Positions 23,194-37,090 of a stretch of 64,000 bases of DNA are shown one piece after another. Each line of letters opens with the position of its first letter. The first letter of the stretch is position 1. Position numbers and translations under genes: made by a program. Source of the stretch: Crotalaria pallida. Its lineage: Eukaryota > Streptophyta > Magnoliopsida > Fabales > Fabaceae. The stretch is taken from assembly GCA_037953625.1 (NCBI GenBank), contig CM075656.1, positions 78,697,001 to 78,761,000 on the forward strand, read 5' to 3'. Below the pieces are notes generated by a model that did no database searches, was not told where the DNA came from, and worked only from the letters and a program-made list of their open reading frames with translations.

Positions 23194-26100
23194 CTACCTT
23201 GGGTAGGGTGAGGTGATAGAGTCACTATCCAAGGAATATGCTTCAGATGAGCTATAAAATTCACTATAGGGTAGTCTTGGTCTGGGGTCCACAAATATTT
23301 GAGTGTCACTAGGCAACTCTATTTTGAAACACTGCTTTAGTTCTGCTAAAACAATACTCATTGTAGGTCTCTGAATGGATGTTGATGCAGTGCATGCCAT
23401 TGCTATTCTTATAGCTTTCCACCCTGAAGTTGAATCGTATTTGCCTTGGAGCCTTGGATCTATAATTGTGCTCAAATCACCTCTTTCAAGCTCACGTGTT
23501 AGCCACTCGAGTATATGCATTGATGGCTTGCCTTTTAATACTGCAGGTCGACCTGTGATTAGTTCCAATAGAACTATTCCAAAGCTATAGACATCACTTT
23601 TCTCACTCAAGTGTCTAAGTTTGTAGTACCTGAATAATTGGACAGTGTAGTTAGTGTCACTCAGCAAATCCATGGTATGATAAAATTCTGAGCAAATAAT
23701 TAATTAGGTCCTTGAAAATGATACGTATTACAGAATGAGTATAGGTCAATTTGGTCCTGACTTAGGTAGCTGCAAGTCAATTTAGGTGCTAACATTAGTA
23801 AATCATCAATTTGGTCCACTTAGTCCATTTATTTGGTTTACCTTATCAATTTGGTCCTTTGACTTTGGACCTTTTTTTCTTCCAAAGTTTAAATCACCGT
23901 TTGTTTTTTTCGTAGCACATTATGTGTCAAGTGAAACACTTTGTTTGATTTAACTAACGTAAACTAATGTCCAGAACTAAATTGATTGACGTTTCGACAA
24001 AATTTGCTTTTTCATGATGTCAAATACTAAATTGAGTGATGATTGCAATTTCAGGGACCAAATTATTGTTTTACTCAACAAAATTCTTTTTGCGTGTGAT
24101 TCTAACTTCTAATCTATACTAAGTAACTAGTAATATGACTAGGAGTTATCAGATTGATTTTTTTTTTCCGAGCAATTTAACTTTCAATGTGATACTAATT
24201 GTTCATAAATCCACATGATGGGGACTTACTCTGGGTCAAGGTACCCTGTGGTACCCATGACTGCAGCTTCTGCATTTTGGTTATCATTCTTAAACACCTT
24301 GCAGAGCCCAAAATCAGCTATCTTAGCTTCCAAGTCTTCACTTAAAAGAATGTTGGATGACTTCACATCCCTGTGTATTATTGGTGGCTTGCATCCATGG
24401 TGTAGGTAATCCAATCCTACTTGTCCAAACACATTGTTCATCAAACATCACTACAAATCTATAAATATGAGCACAATTTTTTTCCCTTCAGTTGAAACTT
24501 CAATACTAACCTTCTGCAGCATCGATTGCTATCTGAAGTCTCCTTTCCCAACTCAAGCAATGTGGATTTGTATCTGAAACCATGATATATCACAGCACAT
24601 AATAAGTGATGCCATAAAATCACAGTAAATAAATAAGGTACAATCTATAGCATATTAAGTGTATGGTGTTTGTACCTGAAAGATAATGTTTAAGGTTGCC
24701 ATTGGCCATGTACTCATATATAAGTACCATCTTGCTATCATCATCGCAGTAACCAATGAAAGATACCAAATTTTTGTGATGAACTGTCATCAACAGCTCA
24801 GCCTGCAAGCCATGATTGTTTTCTGTTGATGGTTTTGATGTTGAATAACGAATAGCATTTCCATTGAATCTATGTATAGGCACAGTCAATCTACTAGTAT
24901 ATATCAAGATAATTGTATTAAGGGTTTTGTTGTTTTTTTGAATTATCAATGTAATATATAATTTGAGAAGTGATTACCACTTCTTATTTTCCCTCCTGAT
25001 GCATATGTAGTTTACCATTTTTCCCTCCTAAAGGTTTTTACATTCCCTCTTATAATCCTTCCTTTTTTGCCGCCTAAAAGTCTCATCAGACACTAACCAA
25101 AGATTAATTATAGACAAATCTGAGCCGTTGATTGGTGTGTATTAGTGGAACATGTGGGCCATTCGATTAAATGTTGATATTTAGGATCTTTTATTTTCTC
25201 TCGGGTGTTACTCCCTGAAGCTTTTGTAGGAAGCTTTATGTCAAATACTCCTATTCATCTTCTTCATCAGAAAATCATAAACATCTTTCCTTTTCAAAAA
25301 AAAAAAAGAAAAATCCATCTCTCTCCCATCACGCTCTTACTCTCTACTTCTTCCTAAACCATTCATGCATTACTTCTTCTATGGTGTGGGTATGAGACTG
25401 AGTGATTCAGACAAGATGGTGACTTTCTTCTCTGCATACTCACTCACTCACTCTTTCTCTTTTTCTCTTTATTTTTCATGTCCTACCCTTATTTTTAAAG
25501 CAGAGGTTGTGGTCAAAGATCAAATATTGTGGGTAAGATTGTGGAGATTGTGGGTAAGATTTCTTCTTTTTCTTTTGTAGTTTGTTTCAAATAATGGGTG
25601 CCCTATTTTTAATTTTCACTTTCACCTCTACATGTGTCAGGTTTGTCTGCCATTCATAGCGAGATTGGTAGTGCACACCAACTGCTCGACAAAATGCCCG
25701 TATGATTTTTGAAGGTACTAAAATATTTTGGTACATATCATCACTGATAGAAGAATAAGAGTTTGCCTTTGGTGGATCCATTTAGTTTATGCGAGTGAAA
25801 AATTTAGAAGTACGTTTTTCTTCAATCAACAAAAATTAAAAGTATGTTGTTGAGGAGTATTTTAATCTATTTTAGTTAGTTATTTTTCTTGGTTTCTATG
25901 CAGGTTGCATTTTTTATATTTGAAGATAAGGGTGGAGATTGCGGTGTTGGATTCATGGTGCTTCGTCATCACCTTCGATAACAAAACACCCTCTTTTCAA
26001 GGCTTTTAATTTTTGCAGCGCTTAAAGAAGTTGTTGGTTTTTCCCTTTTCAATCTCTTTTCCAATAACTTCATCTTTTTTCAAATGGGGTATTTTTTTTA

Positions 26101-29100
26101 TTTTCTATCGTTTGTGATGTTAGTGTAAGGCTGACTTGATTTTCAAAGTTGTTGTCTTAGACACTTATACACTTTTTTGCTTTTGGTTCTGTACTCTTAC
26201 ATTTCCCATTTCAAGTTTAAGTGATGTAGTGAGGTTTTTTAATTTTGAGCCCACTTTAATTTTAAGCACACCAACTATTTGTGAAAAGTTCTATGAGAAT
26301 AATAACCTTACTTTTTTACTTGCTTTTAACTAAATAATAACCTTAATTTTTTTATTTGCATTTAACATTGTCACTTTGAGCACACTTTAATTTTGAGCAC
26401 AACTTATTCTTACTTTAGGTGTTAGTCTATGCAGATGATGCAAATTCTCATTTTTTACTTGCTTTTAACGGAAATTAGTTTTATTTTTATGACAAAAAAT
26501 GAACCCATGGTAAAAGTTTACATTTCAAAGCAACTTTGTGTGAAAAACATAGAGTAATTTTTGTTTTCTGAATTATTAAATATCACTAACTAATGATTTT
26601 GCTATTTTCTTCAATGTCAAGTTAAATGTTGTCTATTCAGAAAATAAAGAAAGAAGGAATAAGAATGGAAATCCAACATTCCTGACAGGTTAACTCACCA
26701 AACCTTTCTTCCTAAATGTTTTCTTTAAGGTGATGTTATTTTCCTTTGCTAAACCAATTTTGTCATCAACTATTTCAATTTGTATGGATAAAGTATGCTT
26801 TTATTTATTTCAACATAGATTAGTTTAAAATCATTGTCTAATTTGTAGGTGAATAATGAACTATATATCAATAGTTGTCACTTAATTTTCTAATGGTCAC
26901 TTCCTTCCATATTTCAATTTTTTTGGGTGTTGTAGATGAAAACACAAGAAGTTAATGGTACACCATCAAAACTCCATAAGGATTTCGAATGTAAGTGCTA
27001 TCCGGCATTCCAAGGACATTCTTTTAATGCTAATTATTTAGCAATTCATCACACCATTTTATCATGCCATACCACATTCACAAAGTTTAATTGTCACCCC
27101 CCTCTGTTTTCGCTTTTTCTGTGTTTAAGATTATAAAATCTTATCTTAGTCTTTCTCTCTCATTTCATACATTTCTTATTTGCTGCTTTACAAAACAAGT
27201 ATGCAGTAATAACTTTATACTAATTAATGATGGAATCACATTACCTTAGTACCTCTCTTAACAGACTAATACAAAAGAAGTTTTAATGTGTTAATTATTA
27301 GGTAGAGTAACTTTTTTAAACTTTTCTTATTATTTTTCAGATATATGTACCTTCCTCGCCTGGCTTCTTCAAGTTGTTCATTCACCAAAGTGAGTCAATC
27401 TCATATTATTCACTAATTTGTCCTGAAATAATCTGTCTGGAGGGGTTAATGTATGAAATAATCTGATGATGTCTAATAGCAAAAAAAGATATTTTAGAGC
27501 TAAAATAATGTGCTTTAAATCTTTGACCTCTTTTTAAAATTCCAGGATTTGTGCCAAGAGATTTCAGGATTTGTATAGGTGGTATTTGCTACTGCTGCTG
27601 GTATGTTGTTGCTGCTGTTTTGGCAGTTGTTAATGCTGGTGTGCTGCTGCTGGTTGCTACTACTGTTGTTGGTTGCTGCTACTTTCATCTCGGGGAGTTG
27701 TCACAATTTATTACTATTATAATGCTAATAGAGAAGTCTTAATTTTTTTATGCTAATTGAACCTGGAGCATTTTTCGTGGGAACCTTGAAACTGTGAGAA
27801 AATTGAAATTTATATATTTTAATGAATTTCTTCTTTTCTAATTTCAGTATCAAATGTCTCCTATGGAATGATGATTAGGGTATGAATACTTATCCAATTT
27901 TTCTTTGTGCACATTACCTATTTAATTAAAGGCTTAATTTGTTTGGATTTGTTATTGCCTTATCAATTCAGGAAGGGTTTTTTAATGAAGCTAATGTAGA
28001 CAGAAATAGTTTCATCATATCTCCCATTAATACGGTTTGCTCTTTCGCTTTTGCTCTTATTTTTATTGCAGATCCTAAATAACTTTTTGTGCTTGCATCC
28101 AATTGATTTATGCCTATAAAATGGAGTCTGGGTGTTTGATAAAATTTATGACGTAAAGACATATTGCTTAAATGTTTGACTTTAAAGTATACTCTCCCTA
28201 CTCTATAGCTAAAATGTTTTATTTTTAATGTTGTGATATGAAATTAATTCTAGAGTTTAGCTTCTTTAACACACAATTAGCGTATACTCTTCCCACTTTT
28301 TTATGCTGCATGTTAAATGATTACTTTTGTGTCAATCTTGCTGTTGTCATTTGAATTATGCCAATCTCATGTTATTTAGGCATCTATTTGTGTTTAAATT
28401 ATGTATATGTCATGAAATTTTGCTATTAATGTGTAAAAATATGTTGTTGTCCAAGTCATTTGTTGGTGTTTCACTGTTTTAATTTGAACTTTCTACTATT
28501 GTTTGCACCAAAATTTTTGCTGTTTGTATGATTTATGTTGTTGCTTGCATCAAAGTTCTTGCTTTTGTTTCTACTATACATTTATAAATGATTTAGTTTC
28601 TCTTGGCATTTTATTGCTAAATAGTAGCCAAACACTTAACATTTATCATTCTCTCATTCTCTTAATTTATTTTTTTCTTAGATCTCATGCAATTGATTCA
28701 GTGTTTGTGGCATATTGTAAATTTGTAATTTGGTATTATTATGTTTGGAGGGAGAAATCTATTCATTGGGATTGAGGGGAAACCAAAATTGAGAGCTATG
28801 CAAAGATTGATCCCTATTAATCATTCTTGCTCAAAATCACTCGCATAAGGGTGGAAGGACAAGCATATTTTGTAAGGTTTTTTAGCCTAAATTTATGTTT
28901 CTTAGACGTGAAAACCAATTTACATGTCTAATCCTGATGACATATTTTTATAATAACTACAAATCAAGAAAAATAAAATCTCACGATCCTGTTGCATGAT
29001 GCTTTCTTTATCGTAGTATTTGTATTGATTTCCTTCTTAGTAAATGTTGTTCTTGATCTTTCATTTATTTGAAATTGCTTCAGTAACTTTTTGTCATAGT

Positions 29101-32100
29101 GATGCTTTTAGTCTTTGTTGAATCTAAAAGTTATTCTTAAGTATATACAATGGTGTTTTCTTTATCTTTCTTTAGGACTTCAAAACTTATTTGATAGTAG
29201 TTTTGAACTGTCATTTGGTTATTAAGATATCAAAATTGTCTCTATTTATTTATTATTATAATAATTCAACCAAGAAAAAAATCTGGGGTTTTTAGTTCTC
29301 ATGTTTATCTAGGTTGGCTTCTATTATTTAATCAATTCACGTGCCTAATTGTTGAGAACATGAAAGTTGTTTTGCATCCAACTGCATTAATATTTTTTTC
29401 CGGCTTATCATACTTTCTTTATATTTTCTGCCACTGCTTTCTTTCCATATATTTCAGTATAAGATTAAAAGGATTAGTATCTTTGAATCTCTTGCCAATG
29501 TCTTTGCTCCATGTATAACAATTTCAATCTTTCTATAATCTAAATATAATGCATAAGATATTTCAGTATGGTAAATTTTTTATTCAACATGTAAAACAGA
29601 AATAAACAATATATGATGACAAGAAGACTCTTTCCAAAAGTGTCACTTTTTCCATGAAGCGAAAATTTGATATGGGAGCTCTCAGACTAATCAAAAGAAT
29701 ACTTGACACTGCATTAAGTGAGGCAACAACTATGTGGTGCTACTGGACGAGATAAAGGTCACTTTATCATTAAGTGAAACCATGATTGAGAGTAGCAAAT
29801 ATGTCTTTGTTGCTGTCAACCTTGAGCAAGATTTTGGTTTGGTCTATACAGGATATGTAAAGTAGTTTGGTAGTTATGCAAAGGCTAATATCTATTAGGG
29901 TTAGGTATATTTTATTGTTTTTGGCTAATGTGGATGGTGGGGATTTTGGCATTGGAATCACTTCCAACTTATCCAAATTAGCATTTGGCTGATGCCCTAT
30001 CATAATGATACTTAACCATTTTTATGTTTTCATGTCTTAGTAAAAAATTTATAGGTTTGAGTTGTAAGCACCCAATTTTTTAGTGATCGAATTGATTTTA
30101 CTTCTAGATCAAGTTGGTCAGTGCATTGTTAATTGTTTAATTGTGAATATTTTTTACTACAATCTAATATCATTGTCTTTACAAAAAACAATCCCGCTTC
30201 AATTACTTTAATTTTTATTCGTAAATTCATAAATTTACAAATTCAACATCCACGTTTCAATTTTCACATAATTTTTTTCACCTTTCCATCAACAAAAAAC
30301 AACCGTTGTCGGCCCGTGCGTCGCACGGGCATAGGTACTAGTTATTTAAATGACTAATCAGATTTTTGATTGGTGTGTCTACACAGACACGCACTTGTGC
30401 AAGTTTCACTTTGGTACTAATTGTTACCTCAGTCTGAAATTCTGTTGACCCTTGAGATGATGATGGTGAAAGCATCTTGACTGCAACTTGTCTGCCATCT
30501 TTCATCTTACCACTGTACACAATTCCAAATCCTCCCTTTCCAATCACCATTTCAAAGTTGTTGGTGATATCCAAGACCTCAGAATATGTATACTGATAGT
30601 TCTTGGATGCTACTGTTCTTCCTTTTTTGTTGGGCTTATTAATCTCCTCATCTTAGTTCATAAAGAAACAAAAATGAGATTAAACTTTAAAGCAAGCATG
30701 GAGATGAAGTTACACGGACAAGAGACAAATTTTAAAAAATTCAAGAGATGACACAACTATGATACTAGATATGAAATTATTATAAGGTTAAGATAAAAGT
30801 ACCACTTTTATATTAAAAGACAGGAATAATGTTTTAAATGTTAGTTATAAGTCACTATAAGCATGATAAAAAGCCAACATTGATCCAAGTATTGTTACAT
30901 TTCGATTAGAAAATAAATACAATAAAGTTATAGAATACAATAATAGTGTTCGAAATGTTTGTAAGGCACCAATATGGATATGTCTAACACAAACACGACA
31001 ACTATTTTGAAGTGTCCGTGCTTCATAGCAGAGCCCTTTTTACTAGCAAGTGTGGTTAAATTGTAACATGTGAACTTTCTTCAGTTTTTCATGCTAATAT
31101 TTCCCTTCAATTTCATTTTCTGTTATGTTCATCAGGTTTTGAGAATCAAGTAGGACGAGTTACATATGATTATCATTAAAGCAAGAATTACCTGATTGTT
31201 TCTTTCTTCTAAGTTTCCAAATGAAAATGAAAACAACCAATAGAGCTAAAACTGATGATATTGTTACTACTATAGGAACAACAATGTTCTTTTTGTTGCT
31301 CTTATCTGAGGAAGAGAGATTTTGATCATCCACACTGAAAATGGTTAAACAAACAAGATAGTTAGATCATATTTACACTTCAATCGAGTATTAGTTTATT
31401 TTGAAGACAAATAAAACTAGTTAGATTTTCAATTAGCATCTTAATAATACCTCAGTGTAAGTAATCCATCCCTTGATCTTTCTAGAAGACTAGTAGAGAC
31501 AGAACCTGAAAGTTGGTTACCCTTTAAGTTCCTACAAAAAGTTTGATCTTTCTTGCATCAGTCATTACCAATCGAGGATATGTATAAGGGCTATACCAAT
31601 TGCTACCAGCATTTCAAGACTTACAAATACTTAAGAGATGTCAATTCTTCCAAAAACTGAGGCACTGACCCAGTTAAGCTATTGTTAGATAAATCCCTGA
31701 GTCAAAATAATGTAGTTTCAGTGACATTAAATATATGATGACAGAAACAGTATTAGCATGGTGAAATTTCATGCATAAAAAAACTTTTGAAGATATCTAC
31801 TTACAAAGATTCCAATGAAGAAAGATTGGAAATGGAAGAAGCTATTATTCCACTCAAACTGCTTGAGCTCAGATTTCTAACAAAATAAAATGTCAATTCT
31901 AAACTTGAATATGCTAATATGAAGTTATAGGCAAAAGCAATATCTAGTTATTCGATAGAGTTAAAGGTTTACACTGTTAGCGTAAAAAGTTCTATACTGA
32001 CATCTGCTAATATTTTGACTCGTGCTTTTATTTTGGTAACAAAAATAAGGACCAAGGACTTTATGAACTGGAAAATGAATATAAGCAAAAGGATATGCAG

Positions 32101-33719
32101 AGAGTACTCACAGTGATACAATTCGGGGAGGAAGTGAAGTGCTATAGTTGCATTTTAAGCCCTCCCAAGAGTAGTTCTTTGGCTCACAAGGATCACCCAT
32201 CCAATTTCTTTGAATTCTATAATTTTCTCTGATGTCCATCACAGCATCAACTATATCAAAATATAAACTGAAACATCAGCAAGTAATATCATTATTTGTT
32301 AACGCTGTACTAAAGTTTTTTACTATGCTTTTTCACATGAAATTTTTGCAAAGGAAACATAACATACCATCTTTTTCAAATGTCGGTTGTGCATCAAGCT
32401 CTCTTACTATGTATATCTCAACTGCATTAAGAATAGGTTGAAGGGTTGCATCTGCTGTTTTGTGTAAAGAGATTCTATGTTCATCTGCCACCAGGGCTTT
32501 TGAATTAGATAACGTTGTTGCATATAAGTGTAGTGGTACAAAGGGTGCAACCAATGGAGATCCATTCCAAGATATATTGAATTTCCTAAGTTGTGTTTTC
32601 TGAAGATGCTCCACTTCAGCAAAGTACAAGTACACATAGAATTTCCAACTTGGATCATCTGGAGTCCAAGAAAATTCCAAAGTGTCAGTACCATTCCTTG
32701 GCCTAGCAGCAGTTTTCATTACTTCAAACGGTGGTTTATAGCCATCACCATTAACATCTATTACTGAAGAAGTGCTGATTGAGTCAAAGGAAGAAGAACT
32801 ATAAGGGGACCAAATTCTATCAAAGGTATCATCTACATATCTACCACTTCCATTGAGAGATGATGATGCAATGTCCCATCTTTTGAAAAGTAACAAAGAA
32901 GCAGATTCACCAAACTCAGTATTATAAATCGAACTACTGAGAGGTCTAAGTTCCAATGCTGAGATAAAAGGAGTTCCTAATCCTTTGTTTACAAGACATA
33001 CATCTGTGACTTCTGATTGTGCCATACTGATTATTTCCATTACAACTTGCTCAGAAATATTACTGAATTTCACTGTTGACCAGAAATTGGCACCGACATA
33101 GAGATCAAATTCCGGTAGCTTGTTTTCTCCATCATAGTTTCCATATAAGAATGAAGCCCTTATCAAATGTCTCCTACCAATTCTTCCAGCTTTTAAGCTG
33201 TAACAGTTCCTTTCTCCCTCAGGAAAACTTCTGAGATCTGAGAGTGGTAATGGAAGAATTGGATTATTTGGATATGCATACTCAGAGGAAATGTTTTTGT
33301 TTAAGCCTGTGTCTATGTAAGGTCCATCAGTGTTGTACTTTATATTAGTGGAATCATCTGTGTACTCAAAATTCTCTGGACCACCACAATCAATGCTTAT
33401 AAAGCCTAAACATAAAAAAAGGACAAAGTAAACTGAGAAATATGTACAACATTTTAGACTCTAATAACAATTGAAAATTTTGAAGAGTATGAACAAGAAC
33501 TAACAAAGATTATTAAGAACTCTAGCTCTTTAACAGAAGCTTAAGGCTACCTTGGGTAAAATATTTCATGTCATGAAAAAGTAACATCTGGACTTATTCT
33601 TATAGTGATAATGATGGTAATCATGGTATGTGCTAACCTGTTTGTTGCTGTGCATGAAGTAAAATTGCAGGAACAACACAAAGCATGAACAACAGTATGA
33701 ATCCAATAGAACTTGCCAT
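23194..33719 (-). CDS. Malectin-like LRR receptor-like protein kinase (LRR-I class)
   Basis: Twelve exons (minus): 33719-33638, 33405-32368, 32250-32112, 31876-31805, 31696-31625, 31531-31451, 31334-31192, 30651-30428, 24802-24676, 24573-24511, 24416-24230, 23629-23194. All have GT-AG borders and consistent phase, for 887 residues. The order is signal peptide ([16 protein letters not shown]), malectin-like ectodomain from [12 protein letters not shown] in exon 2, LRRs (two 72-bp exons; [10 protein letters not shown]), one membrane span in exon 7 followed by KLRRKK, and a kinase. Kinase landmarks: glycine loop GKGGFG 580-585, Lys601 in VAVK, HRD 695-697, DFG 715-717, GTTGYLDPE. All catalytic residues are present, so it should be an active RD kinase at the plasma membrane. 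Relatives act in immunity and symbiosis-like signalling; the ligand is unknown. Intron 8 is enlarged to about 5.6 kb by a Helitron. Confidence 0.9.
23700..24075. mobile_element. Possible small TIR element in intron 11 of the receptor kinase
   Basis: The left end aattaggtccttgaaaatga and the right end tttcagggaccaaattattg are imperfect inverse copies, with several ttggtcc-type repeats between them. Non-coding. It resembles the taggtccctg-type Mutator-like elements elsewhere in the window but lacks a clear duplication. Confidence 0.4.
24890..30341 (+). mobile_element. Non-autonomous Helitron inside receptor-kinase intron 8
   Basis: The 5' end is TCTACTAGTATATATC, preceded by A. The 3' end carries a GC-rich hairpin (cccgtgc-gtc-gcacggg, 30313-30329), then cataggtaCTAG at 30338-30341, followed by T. 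These are the standard Helitron marks: 5' TC, subterminal hairpin, 3' CTRR, insertion between A and T, no target-site duplication. The second Helitron here shares the TCTACTA start and the hairpin type. The 5452-bp interior has no Rep/helicase reading frame, so mobility needed a partner in trans. Its orientation is opposite to the host gene. Confidence 0.85.
25280..29780 (+). other. Exon-like islands inside the Helitron (possible captured gene fragments)
   Basis: The interior contains stretches that look like exons bounded by splice-like signals. One is atgaaaacacaagaagttaa (from 26937) running to tttcgaatgtaagt; another follows tttttcag at about 27340 and ends at caaagtgagt. A run rich in TGCTG triplets lies at 27590-27690. 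I recognise no protein family in any of them. Helitrons often carry captured host gene pieces, which is why I note this, but it is inference. Confidence 0.25.
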
Positions 33720-33905
33720 CTCTGGACCAATCACTAGATGAACCTCAAGCTAGTGAATCAAGAAAGTTTATGTTATATTATGAAATCAAGTCCTCATCGA
33801 AAGTTGGTGAGTTTTTCATAGAAAGTGACCATTCAGTTTTTGACTTTTCATACTTGTGGAAAATGAATATAAACAACACAGTAAGACAAACACACTGGGG
33901 TGGGT

Positions 33906-34251
33906 GAGAAGCATTTAGCTGTAAAAACTAAACTTACCTTGTCAACTTGGACATGCATGCATTTGCTGGTTTTGACAAAACCGTGTTCATGTCAAAAACC
34001 AGCTGCCGAAACAATTTTTTAATTTTTTTAGAGAAAGAATTTTCACTAAATGGGAAATTTGCATGTCAAAAACTGTGTTCGTGTTTTTTTTAAAGAAAGA
34101 AATTTAGTATAAGAAATGCCGCATAGTAGTTATTTATTCATTCATTCAAATAGTACATTAAAAAGTAATTGTGTTGGTCCAAGGAACATACTGTGTGCTT
34201 CAAAGGTTGGAGACATGTCCCTTCATAAGGGGCTACAGCATATTTAGAAAA
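33906..34251. other. Upstream region of the receptor kinase
   Basis: The proximal promoter should lie in about 33730-34250. No clear TATA box could be assigned. A local repeat of the catgtcaaaaac/gtgttc type occurs at 33965-34085. Confidence 0.35.
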
Positions 34252-34901
34252 GGCTTAATTATGTTACAAGTTCCTGAAGTTTGAGGTACTTTTGCCAGAT
34301 ACCCTTATTCTTTTTTTTTAATGTCTGACTCCCCGAAGTTACTTCTGAGTTTGTCATATACCCCTATTATCAATTCTGGCCAATTTTGTCGGCATGTAAC
34401 ATCGGAATCCTGATCAAACGTACGAGGTTAAGCAGCTGGTGCCCCATGGTCGAAGATCTTTTTTTTAAAAAAATTTAAAAAACTAAAAAGCTTAATATTT
34501 TTATATTTTCAGTTAAATAAAAAAAGAGAAAAAAGAATTGAACAAAGAGGTCGTCTTCGCACGTGTGCACCTGGTGTCCCGTGGTCGAAGATCCTTTTTT
34601 AAAAAAATTTAAAAAACTAAAAAACTTAATATTTTTATATTTTCAGTTAAAAAAAAAAGAAAAAAGAATTGAACAAAGTGGTCGTCTTCGCACGTGTGAC
34701 ATCACTCGACATCACATGACCAACCTCCTACGTCTGATCAGGATTCCGATGTTACATGCCGGCAAAATTGGTCAGAATTGATAGTAGGGGTATATGACAA
34801 ACTCAGAAGTAACTTCGGGGAGTCAGACATTGAAAAAAAAAAGAATAAGGGTATCTGGCAAAAGTACCTCAAACTTCAAGGACATGTGACATAATTAAGC
34901 C
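34252..34901. mobile_element. Mutator-like element with about 180-bp TIRs and 9-bp target duplication
   Basis: The left arm starts ggcttaattatgttacaagt and the right arm ends with its inverse (cataattaagcc); pairing continues through about 180 bp on each side (for example cagatacccttattc / gaataagggtatctg). Flanking 9-mers are tttagaaaa and tttaaaaaa, one mismatch apart, the length expected for MULEs. The core is a tandem duplication of an about 126-bp unit starting tggtcgaagatc (34448 and 34572). No transposase. It sits about 0.5 kb upstream of the receptor-kinase start codon. Confidence 0.75.
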
Positions 34902-34910
34902 TTTAAAAAA

Positions 34911-36165
34911 CTCAAGCTTTACAAATATTAAAATGATGTCCACAAAGTTGTTAAGACTAATTCACTTGCATTTACTTGTGAGTTAAGACTCACAAAATTA
35001 AAAGCATATTACTACATATTACTATCATTTTTATGGTCTGAATTTTGGGGAGTATATACCATACCTAACAATTTTCACCGCCGCCTAAAGAAAATTCGTG
35101 TCATTAATCCAATATTGTAATATAAACGTGGTAAAAACATTGCAAAATTTTTCTTCTTATCATTTCTTCCCACCAACAAAAACGGATTGCACTTTGCAAC
35201 GTGTATATATCAATTCACATCATTCGATCCCTACCCATCTCAGAAAAATCTGCATAAAGGTGATTCGAGCAAAATTAGTCCACAAATGTGATTCAAAGTT
35301 GAAGTTGAGCACTCATTTCATTAAAATGAAGACAAATAAAAGGCAAGAATAATTTTATCTACAAAATGATATAATTGGTGAGCAAAGCATGACAAAAATT
35401 CAACTTTTTTTTTTAATGAGAGGTTATATTACTAGGACCTACTTTTGATAGTGGATCTTAATTAAGATAAATACTATAGGCTATATGACTATAATATAAG
35501 GATGGATAATGAAAGAGTAGTTAATCACGTCAAGCAATTGAACTGGAATTTGTTATTTAGAAAATTTGTGACGTACTAGTACTGTACTCGTACTATTCAG
35601 TTTATTATTATTATAATGATATTCATAGAGGTTTAAGAATGCTATGCAGGTATTAGGTATGAATCTTTCTTATCTTTTTTTTCCTTTTAACTTTCTACGT
35701 ACTTTAGAGTTTAGAGTCTAGGGCGGAGTAGTTGGGTAGTATTGGGTTGACTGCCATTGTTCTAGTTATTTTAGTTTTTAAATAGATATAATAATTATAT
35801 CTATTTAATTATTAGTAATAATTTGTAACACTCCAAGGATACAAAACAAAATGCCCCTCTCACTCTCTTTCAGTATTTCTTCTCGCATTAATGTGCGTTT
35901 TTTCCACATACTATACTAATTCTTCCAAGTTCATCATCTCTATCCTATTTCTTTCTCATTTGATTTGACAAGTTAATAGTGTAGTTTATACGAGCAAGGA
36001 GTTTTTAAGTCATCCATATTTATGAACTAATTATAACAAACTTATCTTGTTAAATTATTCAAATTCAATTAACAACTCAATCCATTTCAGTATTGCACAT
36101 TAAGGTTTTTAAGATTATGTAAAAAAAAATTATAAATTGATTAAATGATATAAAAATATATGATA
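34911..36165. other. Intergenic sequence, nothing recognised
   Basis: AT-rich spacer with no supported exon. Short open frames such as 35098-35352 have no identifiable features. Confidence 0.5.
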
Positions 36166-37042
36166 CTAGCTCTTACCCCGTGCATTGCACGGGTTGTTGA
36201 TATTAAATTTTTTTATATTAAATATTTTAAATTAAAGATTATTATTATTTTCATTTTAAAGTAAAGATTATTATTAAACAATAACAAAAATAATTATAAA
36301 AAAGGATTATTCAATATACTTTATTATGATAAATAAAAAATTATTATTATTATTTTGATTTTTTATGGTATTATGAGAATAATTAATGATAAATCATAAT
36401 ATCCCTTATTTCATTTGACATGAATTTATTGGAAGATAATGACGGTTCGTTTTTTAATATTGTATTTATTTATGTATTATAGATTAATATTAAATTAATG
36501 TATTCCTTATTTAGTTGATTGATAATTAGCATGTTTTATTAATTAGAGTGAAATCAAAATTAAACTTTTTTATTTTTATCCTGTGCAATGCACGGATTAT
36601 TAATATTTAAATATTTTAAAGTAAAGATTATTATTAAACAACAATAAAAAAATGAGCTTGTTGAAAATTTTTGTACTTTCTTATATAAATAAAAAATAAC
36701 ATTTTTTATCTGAGATTTTCCTTATTTATTCAATGGATAAATTAACATTTTTTTTACATGATTATTAACTTTATTATGATGAATCAAAAGTAAATCAGAA
36801 TTAAATCTTCCTTATTTATTTAATAGATAAATTAATATTTTTATATGATTATCAACTTTATTATGATAATTAAAAACAAATCAGAATTAAATATTTTGAT
36901 CTTTTTTGTTTAATGGTATTATGAGAAAATTTAAGGATAAATTGGAATATCCACTATTTCATAAAACATGAAGACGACATTGAAATTGTTATTTTTGACT
37001 ATCTTGGTTAACACATTGCATTTTATTATGAATATAATGTTG

Positions 37043-37090
<48 letters not shown>

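Noticed and set aside
30428..30660. Possible frameshift in exon 8 of the receptor kinase
   Set aside because: A first reading suggested an extra base just before the YTYSEV block, but the translated frames on both strands show no extra base. With exon 8 as 30651-30428 all twelve exons add up to a whole number of codons.
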